Assembly: GCA_029821415.1 (NCBI GenBank)
Contig: JALGTJ010000065.1
Location: 3,371 to 10,918, forward strand
From: Candidatus Zipacnadia bacterium
GTDB lineage: Bacteria > Armatimonadota > Zipacnadia > Zipacnadales > Zipacnadaceae
DNA length: 7,548 nucleotides
Direction: 5' to 3'
This document shows, in pieces, positions 1 to 4,856 of this stretch. How positions within the stretch are numbered: position 1 is the stretch's first letter; the number at the start of each line of letters is the position of its first letter. The notes under the pieces were generated by a model, which did no database searches, was not told the DNA's origin, and saw only the letters and a list, made by a program, of their open reading frames with translations. The translations under genes were made by a program, and so were the position numbers.

Positions 1-701
1 TCGTCGCCCTGCCGGTTGACGGTGAGGCTGATGTAGTCATCTAAATAGGCACGCCCCGCGTAGTCAGTGCAAGCCGCCGCTACCCCATTACCCCAGTCCT
101 GGACACCGACTGTACAGGTGATATAGCCGTCACCGGTGATAGTAGCATGCGCTGCAGTAAGCCCGAGCGTGCCGCGAATCTGGATGTCTGCGTCAGTATC
201 GGGACCTTCGCCGTGAATAGAGCCGCTAATGCTGTTCAGATTGACCACAACGCTGCCCGTCCAGTGAATGTCATCTATCTGCCAGTCTATCGGGTAAGTC
301 TCGGCCGGACGGACTTCATCCTCGGACCCAGGCATCTGCTCGGCAAGGTACCTGGCGAAATTAGCCATCATCGTCATGGGCGTCGTAGGTGCGTCAGCGG
401 GAGCGCCAGCCGCCATCACGCCGCTTTCCTGCAATATTTGAGTGGCCAGCGCAACCAAGGCGTCAATGTTGGCGTTGGCAATCGTCCACGGATTGGCTTC
501 GGAGACGCCGCCCAGCTCATAGATGGCCGCGACTGCCTCGTCAGCCGCAAAGCGCGCCTGTTGTGTCTCGTCAGCTACCTCTGGTGGTGGTGTGTAGGCC
601 GGCCACATGGTCCTGGTCTCACCACCCCCACCCCCACAACCACTCACAATGGATAGCATAACAACGATAAACAGCAGGATAGCTTTCTCCAGGTACTTCA
701 C
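1..701 (-). CDS. Secreted lipoprotein of unknown function, 3' end outside window
   Basis: The frame is open for 233 codons from a GTG at 701-699 to the left edge, so the protein is at least 233 aa and its C-terminus is missing. The GTG is chosen because a GGAGAG ribosome site lies 7 nt upstream. The N-terminus is a lipoprotein signal: K2 and K6, a hydrophobic stretch at about residues 8-19, and a lipobox ending V-S-G-C at Cys22. Five glycines and a Pro-rich linker follow, typical of a tether. Residues 41-125 are Ala- and Glu-rich and probably helical; residues 140-233 look beta-rich and contain Cys196 and Cys211, which could form a disulfide. No family is recognised. By family knowledge the protein should be cleaved before Cys22 and lipid-anchored outside the cytoplasmic membrane. 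It is transcribed away from the aldolase-isomerase-reductase group, so a functional link is unproven. The reading frame is secure; the function is not. Confidence 0.85.
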   Translation of the reverse strand, partial: MKYLEKAILLFIVVMLSIVSGCGGGGGETRTMWPAYTPPPEVADETQQARFAADEAVAAIYELGGVSEANPWTIANANIDALVALATQILQESGVMAAGAPADAPTTPMTMMANFARYLAEQMPGSEDEVRPAETYPIDWQIDDIHWTGSVVVNLNSISGSIHGEGPDTDADIQIRGTLGLTAAHATITGDGYITCTVGVQDWGNGVAAACTDYAGRAYLDDYISLTVNRQGD

Positions 702-708
702 AGTAAAT

Positions 709-714
709 CTCTCC
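709..714 (-). promoter_or_regulatory. Shine-Dalgarno site for the lipoprotein GTG start
   Basis: Read on the minus strand this is GGAGAG, within AAGGGAGAG, ending 7 nt before the GTG at 701. It decides the start: the encoded N-terminus is then a complete lipoprotein signal of normal length. Confidence 0.75.
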
Positions 715-931
715 CTTACACACAGGCTGTCAGCTTTGATTTACGCTTCTGCAAATAGCATACCCCAAATGCCAGGAGTCTATTCCCCATGCCGTCCAGC
801 AGAAGCAAACAGCAGATACTTCCACCATAGCACGGTCCGCCGTCTTGTCCACCAGATGCCACGTTAGTGTGCATTGCTCCTCTGTTTTTGGCTAACTATA
901 CACGGGTTGCATATACGTGATATTCCTCCCA

Positions 932-963
932 ATGCTCCGCGTGACAAGGAATTTGCGGAGCAT
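932..963. repeat. 9-bp perfect inverted repeat (hairpin)
   Basis: ATGCTCCGC at 932-940 is the exact reverse complement of GCGGAGCAT at 955-963, with a 14-nt loop. No T-run follows on either strand, so it does not look like an intrinsic terminator. It is the longest perfect stem in the divergent spacer. Confidence 0.55.
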
Positions 964-989
964 ACACAGAATGTCAAGTACACAAGGAA

Positions 990-1020
990 GGCACTCACCT
1001 CTCAGCTTTGACAGAGTGCC
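990..1020. repeat. 7-bp perfect inverted repeat
   Basis: GGCACTC at 990-996 pairs exactly with GAGTGCC at 1014-1020 across a 17-nt loop. The loop contains a TTGACA hexamer at 1008-1013, but no -10 box lies at normal distance from it. A stem of this length can arise by chance in a spacer this size. Confidence 0.35.
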
Positions 1021-1109
1021 AATGGATATAACAGAAATCCAACCACCTGGCTTTGGGTAGCGGTCATCCCCCAGTGCTTTGCCTGATGGCACCGGCTGGC
1101 AGGTGGCGG

Positions 1110-1142
1110 TTCCTGCGAATACATTGCCAGCACCAGCAGGAA
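1110..1142. repeat. 7-bp perfect inverted repeat
   Basis: TTCCTGC at 1110-1116 pairs exactly with GCAGGAA at 1136-1142 across a 19-nt loop. A further pair, CCACCTG at 1043-1049 and CAGGTGG at 1100-1106, lies just upstream. They could form successive stems of a leader RNA upstream of the aldolase remnant; no known riboswitch class is recognised. Confidence 0.35.
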
Positions 1143-1260
1143 TTTCTTGCAGACTCTCAGAAGATACAAACTACAATGAGCGAAACGGGGAAGTCGGGAT
1201 ACAAGCACCGAGTCAGAACCAACCCAAGCAATGCCGAATAAGAAATAAGAGGCTGACGCC

Positions 1261-1859
1261 ATGCTATACGACTTGGCCGCCCGCATGCGTTCTGGCGAGA
1301 CATTGGTGGGCACCTGGCTGTATCTCAATGATGCCGGGGTCGGCGAGATTGTTGCGGCAGCAGGCTTTGACTTTGTAGTGATAGATATGGAGCATTCTCC
1401 CACTGGCTACCAGAGTCTACGCAGCTTGCTGATGAGTATCGAGCACCACACAGCCCCTGTGGTACGGGTGAAGGGCAATGCCCCAGAGTTCATCAGCGCG
1501 ATATTGGACCTGGGACCGGCCGGGGTGATGGTGCCTCGAGTGCAGACCGCTGAACAGGCCCGGCGGGCAGTGCAGTACTGCAAGTATCATCCCCTGGGGG
1601 AGCGCGGCTTCGGTCCCATTCGGGTCTCAGACTACGGCCGCCAACTGCGGCAGTTACTGCCGCCGCCACCGTCATCCGCCAAGCTGGTGTCCCTTGGGGC
1701 TCCGCATTCGGTACCCTTGAGGGGGTGGACTACTATCTGCAGCACGGCATGTCCTTCTTTACGGTAGCGGGCGATTTTCAGTTCGTCCGCGAGGGTGCAG
1801 AGGAGACTCTAAGGGACGCTAAGAAGCTCCTCGCACACCGTTCAACGAGCCACTCCTGA
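1261..1859 (+). pseudogene. HpcH/HpaI-family aldolase, internally deleted and frameshifted
   Basis: Intact family members cleave or form 2-keto-3-deoxy sugar acids and related 4-hydroxy-2-oxo acids to give pyruvate plus an aldehyde, and are about 250-265 aa. From ATG 1261 (AGAGG about 8 nt upstream) residues 1-127 match the N-terminal half: GTW near 17-19, the D42-x-E-H45-SP motif with catalytic His45, VVRV with Arg69, GVMVPRV at 89-94 and a GERGFG loop at 113-118. The frame then continues to a stop at 1767 with a low-complexity, unfamily-like tail. The expected C-terminus is instead read in another frame from about 1671 to TGA 1857-1859 (QAGVPWG, then GVDYYLQHG, then a terminal helix with DAKKLL). 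About 60 residues between the halves are missing, including the segment with the usual metal-binding Glu and Asp. The remnant should be inactive. It is the first gene of the plus-strand group. A local assembly error is the main alternative. Confidence 0.85.
1647..1663. repeat. 17-bp perfect palindrome at the aldolase deletion junction
   Basis: GCGGCAGT, a single T, then ACTGCCGC: two perfect 8-bp arms around one base. It lies where the aldolase's N-terminal homology ends (about 1641) and before its C-terminal homology resumes in another frame (about 1671). Confidence 0.75.
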
Positions 1860-1869
1860 CTTCGTTGAA
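1841..1869. repeat. 8-bp inverted repeat over the aldolase remnant's original stop
   Basis: TTCAACGA at 1841-1848 pairs exactly with TCGTTGAA at 1862-1869 across a 13-nt loop that contains the TGA at 1857-1859. It sits where a 3'-end hairpin would be expected, but no T-run follows on the plus strand, so it is at best a weak or RNA-stabilising structure. Confidence 0.45.
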
Positions 1870-1881
1870 GCGAATCCTGTC

Positions 1882-1896
1882 GGGTCACCATGACCC
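1882..1896. promoter_or_regulatory. GGGTCA-CCA-TGACCC palindrome, possible operator or hairpin
   Basis: Two perfect 6-bp arms flank CCA. An outer pair, CCTGTC at 1876-1881 and GACAGG at 1907-1912, encloses it and an A-run at 1897-1903, so the element is nested. It lies in the spacer ahead of the isomerase gene, where a regulator site would be expected. An A-run rather than a T-run follows on the plus strand, which argues against a terminator. No regulator gene is in the window. Confidence 0.4.
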
Positions 1897-1906
1897 AAAA
1901 AAACGG

Positions 1907-2058
1907 GACAGGAATTAGCGCAGTAAACACAGAGTGCTATCGGCAGCAGTAGAAGATATGGCCAATCCCAGCCGTAAATGGTCCGCATTGAAAGGAATCA
2001 GTGCAGTAAACACACAATGCTACACGCAACAATAAACCATACTGACAATTCCAGCTAT
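1907..2058 (+). repeat. Diverged direct duplication, 83-bp period, over the isomerase start
   Basis: Bases 1907-1975 align without gaps to 1990-2058, with about 50 of 69 positions identical by hand count, including the shared core GCAGTAAACACA (1920-1931 and 2003-2014). The second copy covers the ATG at 2017 and the first 14 codons of the isomerase; the first copy carries a GTG at 1934 at the same place. Because 83 is not a multiple of 3, the first copy is not in frame with the gene. Confidence 0.6.
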
Positions 2059-2883
2059 AGCACCATAGGATTCCTGGATCGCAGCGTGGAAAAAGCACTC
2101 GCCGGCATCGCTGCAGCCGGGTTTCCCCAGACAGAGATACTGGGACAGGAGCCTCACATTGCAGCCCCTCTGACGGGCCAGGCGCTGTCCGATTTCCGCA
2201 ACCTACTTGACAAGTTGGGGCTGCGCGCCAGAACCGTTCATGCCCCCATGATGGACAATGTCTTGGGCGCACCTGACGAGAATTGGCGACGCGAGAAGAT
2301 GCAGGTGCTAGCGAGCTACATCCAGTTTGCTGGTGCCATCGGTGCCACCGACATCATCATACACCCTGTCCCCAATCCCCGCTTTGTACCAGACCCGAAT
2401 GATCCAGCTATACCAGAACTCATCGGCGACGCGGTCCCGCGCTCCCTGGATGAGCTGATTCCTGTTGCCGAGAAGGCGGGCATCCGCATCCTCCTTGAAA
2501 ACCTGCCATATCACTGTGACTATCCATTTCTGACCATGAGAGAGCTGCGGCCACTGGTCGACGAGTACCCCGAACGGTGGCTGGGCCTTGTGCTTGATAC
2601 TGGTCATGCCTGGACGCTAAAAAATGACCCAGTTTCCGAGATATATGCCGCAGGCCCACGGTTAGGAGGCACACATCTGCAGGATGTTGACTTCTCCGCG
2701 CCGAACGATAACCACTGGGTACCAACGCACGGCGGGCTCGACTGGCAGGCCATTCGCCACGCCTTGTCCGAGGTGCAATATGCCGGGCCCTGGACCTTTG
2801 AAGTTGCCAACGCCCGTCACGGGGAGAGCCCCGATGATTTGGCACACATCACTCGAGAAGTGGCCCGAGGGTGGGGGCTGTAG
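2017..2883 (+). CDS. Sugar-phosphate isomerase/epimerase-like TIM-barrel protein
   Basis: The 288-aa product matches the xylose-isomerase-like / AP-endonuclease-family-2 TIM barrels, a usual size for the family. Characterised relatives isomerise or epimerise sugars or keto-sugars with a divalent metal. Visible barrel motifs in order: VHAP with His75, IIIHP with His116, LLENLP with Glu161, LDTGH with Asp194 and His197, THLQD with His220, a DNHW...HGGLDW loop at 231-243, and FEV with Glu262. Glu161, Asp194, His220 and Glu262 are the likely metal ligands by family analogy. No signal peptide, so cytoplasmic. ATG 2017 is preferred, but AAAGGA lies about 20 nt upstream, too far for normal use; ATG 1978, adding 13 residues, has no better site, so the start is uncertain. 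The gene follows the aldolase remnant and precedes the reductase on the same strand. Substrate unknown. Confidence 0.88.
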   Translation: MLHATINHTDNSSYSTIGFLDRSVEKALAGIAAAGFPQTEILGQEPHIAAPLTGQALSDFRNLLDKLGLRARTVHAPMMDNVLGAPDENWRREKMQVLASYIQFAGAIGATDIIIHPVPNPRFVPDPNDPAIPELIGDAVPRSLDELIPVAEKAGIRILLENLPYHCDYPFLTMRELRPLVDEYPERWLGLVLDTGHAWTLKNDPVSEIYAAGPRLGGTHLQDVDFSAPNDNHWVPTHGGLDWQAIRHALSEVQYAGPWTFEVANARHGESPDDLAHITREVARGWGL

Positions 2884-2974
2884 CCTCTCGCCTGTTACCT
2901 GGTTTATTGGCATAGCGACCCTTCTCTTACCGCGAATTAAGCCACTAATACTAAAACCACTATAGGAGATTACG

Positions 2975-3790
2975 ATGAGTATACCAACGCAGATTCTGAG
3001 TTCTGGATACGAACAGCCCCGGCTGGGCCTGGGCACGTGGGACATCCGCGGCCGGGAGGGAGTGGCCACACTCCTGAAGGCCTTCGAGCTGGGCTATAAC
3101 CACGTGGATACGGCCGAGATCTATGAGAACCAGCGCGAGGTCGGCGAGGCTCTGCAGGAGGTAGACCGCGAGAGTATCTTCGTCACCTCCAAAGTGCCGG
3201 CGGAGAAGTTGCACCGCGACGACCTCCTCGCGAGTTGCCAGAATACACTGAGGGACCTGCAGACTGACTATCTGGATATGTTTCTCATCCACTGGCCCAA
3301 CCCGAACATACCTATGGAGGAGACCTTTGCCGCTCTTAAGGAGGCCTACGAGCGGGGCTGGGTGCGTAGCATCGGAGTCAGCAATTTCATCATTGAGCGC
3401 TTGGAGCAGGCGCTGGCCATCAGCGAGCTGCCAATTGCCAACAATCAGGTGGAGTTCCACCCCTTTCTTTACCAGCGGGAGCTGCTGGAGTTCTGCACGG
3501 CTCACCACGTGGCGGTAGTGGCTTATTGCCCGCTGGCGCGCGGCCGGGTTCTGGATAACCCGGTCATCACCGGACTGGGCGCGAAGCATGGCAAAAGTCC
3601 CGCCCAGATCACCCTACGCTGGCTGATTCAGAAAGGTTGCATCGTGATCCCCAAGGCGGGCTCGGAGGCGCACCTGCGGGAGAACATGGACATCTTTGCT
3701 TGGGAGCTTCCCCCCGAGGACGAAGCTGCTATCGACGACATCCAGGAAGAGTGCCGACTCTGTGTAGACCCGACCTGGGCTGAGTTCTGA
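2975..3790 (+). CDS. Aldo/keto reductase
   Basis: The 271-aa product is a complete aldo/keto reductase, a soluble NADPH-preferring (beta/alpha)8 barrel that reduces aldehydes and ketones to alcohols. The catalytic tetrad is visible: Asp45 and Tyr50 in HVDTAEIYENQ, Lys73 in VTSKVP, and His106 in LIHWPNP. Also seen are IGVSNF at 133-138, NNQVEFHP at 156-163, and the coenzyme-binding segment IPKAGSEAHLREN at 225-237. The pattern resembles the DkgA-like (2,5-diketogluconate reductase) branch, but substrate cannot be assigned from that. AGGAGA ends 5 nt before the ATG, an excellent ribosome site. The gene starts 91 bp after the isomerase; that gap holds no obvious terminator, so co-transcription is plausible. 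Together with the aldolase and isomerase families it suggests sugar or sugar-acid metabolism, for example reducing an aldehyde released by an aldolase; this is inference. Confidence 0.93.
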   Translation: MSIPTQILSSGYEQPRLGLGTWDIRGREGVATLLKAFELGYNHVDTAEIYENQREVGEALQEVDRESIFVTSKVPAEKLHRDDLLASCQNTLRDLQTDYLDMFLIHWPNPNIPMEETFAALKEAYERGWVRSIGVSNFIIERLEQALAISELPIANNQVEFHPFLYQRELLEFCTAHHVAVVAYCPLARGRVLDNPVITGLGAKHGKSPAQITLRWLIQKGCIVIPKAGSEAHLRENMDIFAWELPPEDEAAIDDIQEECRLCVDPTWAEF

Positions 3791-3940
3791 GCCGGCAGAC
3801 AATGTACCACCCACCTGTTACATAGAGGCTCGCAGGTTCAGCAGATTGCGCGCTAGGCAGATCAGCCGGCATCGGGCTGTACTGCCAGCAATGCCTCCAG
3901 TGGCTTACCCAAGCCCCGACCGGAGAGATCTGGCTTATAA

Positions 3941-3961
3941 CTATCGGCTGCTCAACGATAG
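3941..3961 (-). terminator. Weak hairpin after the minus-strand operon, possible terminator
   Basis: CTATCG and CGATAG form a perfect 6-bp stem with a 9-nt loop, beginning 13 nt beyond the stop of the last minus-strand gene. On that strand the stem is followed by TTAT, a poor U-tract. The rest of the 184-bp convergent spacer (3791-3974) shows only shorter repeats and no better terminator for the facing reductase gene. Confidence 0.3.
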
Positions 3962-3974
3962 CGCTTAGTGGAAG

Positions 3975-4778
3975 CTACAGCGGCTCATCCCCAACCTTCC
4001 TCGCCCACTCAGCAGCCCACTCGGCTGCTTCAATACCTCTGCCGAATGCTGAGGTTGGAAGAAAGCCCATTCCTATAATCTCGCCCTCGTGCACCCAGCG
4101 CCGAGCTGTCTCGCATTGCATCTCCATCAGATCTAAAGGCATCGGCCGGCCGTCCCCAAAGTCATACAGGTAGAGGCCTAAATGCACCGGCTTGCCCCCG
4201 GATAGCTCATTACACCGCTCCAAATTAGCCTCCAATTTGTGGAGGTCTTTCGCGTGCCACACCCATAGGTTGATTACATCCAGGTACTTCAGGTACTCCG
4301 GCAAATCTTCAATGTACGTACTCAGTGCTGGATCATCGTAACTCATCGTGTAGATAACGCCCCATAACGACAACGGGCGCGGTTCGCTTTGCAATGCCCG
4401 GCATATCCGTCCGAGCACCTCCGGAGGCATCTTCTCCTGCCCGATGGTAATGGTGCTCAAATCATCCAGCAACACCCCTTCAATGTTGGGGAACCGCTGA
4501 GCTAAGGGTAGTATGCGATCCAGTCGGGACTGGAATTCAAAGTTCTCGCCGAATGTACTGCCGAAGCCGGCTTCCATCTCCCAAACGATCCGGCCGCCCC
4601 GTGCGGCTGCTGGGGCGGCTTGCTCATCGGTAGCTGGTGCTCCGCCACACATCAGAAAGTTCTTAATCCCCATATAGTCGGCGCCTTCTACGGGGCTCAT
4701 CAGCTCGGTCTCATTGCCAATAACGTCAATCATCGTCCCCCAGCCCCACATTGTGTCACGAAGTGTCTTGGCCATCAT
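3975..4778 (-). CDS. Unrecognised 267-aa protein, barrel-like strand pattern
   Basis: I do not recognise the family. The protein begins MMAKTL, lacks a signal peptide or membrane segment, and is probably cytoplasmic. It shows hydrophobic strands at regular spacing that end in polar or aromatic residues: KNFLMCGG at 39-46, RIVWEMEAG at 63-71, GVLLDDL at 101-107 with Asp105 and Asp106, LWGVIYTMSYDD at 138-149, INLWVWHAKDL at 169-179, GLYLYDFGDG at 201-210 and IIGMGFLPTSAFG at 234-246. This looks like a (beta/alpha)8 barrel, and acidic and aromatic residues at strand ends recall glycoside hydrolases, so a carbohydrate-active or sugar-binding role is possible but only inferred. AAGGA 7 nt upstream supports ATG 4778. 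It follows the Asp-box gene by 51 bp and is the last gene of the minus-strand group. Confidence 0.75.
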   Translation of the reverse strand: MMAKTLRDTMWGWGTMIDVIGNETELMSPVEGADYMGIKNFLMCGGAPATDEQAAPAAARGGRIVWEMEAGFGSTFGENFEFQSRLDRILPLAQRFPNIEGVLLDDLSTITIGQEKMPPEVLGRICRALQSEPRPLSLWGVIYTMSYDDPALSTYIEDLPEYLKYLDVINLWVWHAKDLHKLEANLERCNELSGGKPVHLGLYLYDFGDGRPMPLDLMEMQCETARRWVHEGEIIGMGFLPTSAFGRGIEAAEWAAEWARKVGDEPL

Positions 4779-4809
4779 ATTTTCGTCCTTTCTCTTGTTT
4801 GGAAAGCAA

Positions 4810-4856
4810 GGCCTGGCCGGCGCAGTAATCTACGCCCTTCGTATCGGTTCCAGGCC
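4810..4856. repeat. 7-bp inverted repeat spanning the Asp-box gene's stop
   Basis: GGCCTGG at 4810-4816 and CCAGGCC at 4850-4856 are perfect reverse complements separated by 33 nt. The stop at 4830-4832 lies in the loop. On the minus strand the stem is followed by TTGCTTTCC, a poor U-tract. It could attenuate or protect the transcript between the two genes; chance is possible given the long loop. Confidence 0.3.

Larger units (their letters stand above)
702..1260. other. 559-bp divergent spacer without a supported gene
   Basis: The spacer separates the minus-strand lipoprotein gene from the plus-strand aldolase remnant. Short open frames occur on both strands, but none has a convincing ribosome site or a recognisable product. 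The half nearest the lipoprotein should hold that gene's promoter, yet I could not find a -35/-10 pair with normal spacing. The part from about 930 to 1145 holds several perfect inverted repeats of 7-9 bp, listed separately, and could be a structured leader or a cluster of protein-binding sites for the plus-strand genes. The last bases contain AGAGG about 8 nt before the ATG at 1261. Confidence 0.6.

Noticed and set aside
147..867. Three plus-strand open frames of 86-169 codons
   Set aside because: They mostly run antisense to the lipoprotein gene, which has a proper ribosome site, signal peptide and lipobox; their predicted proteins are Arg/Pro/His-rich shadows with no recognisable family.
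1008..1032. TTGACA with TATAAC as a plus-strand promoter
   Set aside because: The spacing is only 13 bp, outside the normal 16-18 bp for sigma-70 promoters, and no other -10 box fits.
1176..1241. Short 21-codon frame starting MSETGKSG ahead of the aldolase remnant
   Set aside because: No convincing ribosome site and no leader-peptide hallmark such as repeated codons for one amino acid.
1002..1403. Minus-strand 133-codon frame across the divergent spacer and aldolase start
   Set aside because: It overlaps the aldolase coding start antisense and shows no recognisable product.
1590..1767. Programmed frameshift in the aldolase gene
   Set aside because: A frameshift alone would not restore the roughly 60 missing core residues, and no clear slippery heptamer is seen at the frame change.
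1882..1903. Palindrome plus A-run as an intrinsic terminator
   Set aside because: On the plus strand A bases follow the stem, and on the minus strand the T-run precedes it; neither gives a stem followed by U bases.
2308..3589. Minus-strand frames up to 209 codons opposite the isomerase and reductase genes
   Set aside because: They lie antisense to genes with clear family motifs and are explained by codon bias of those genes.
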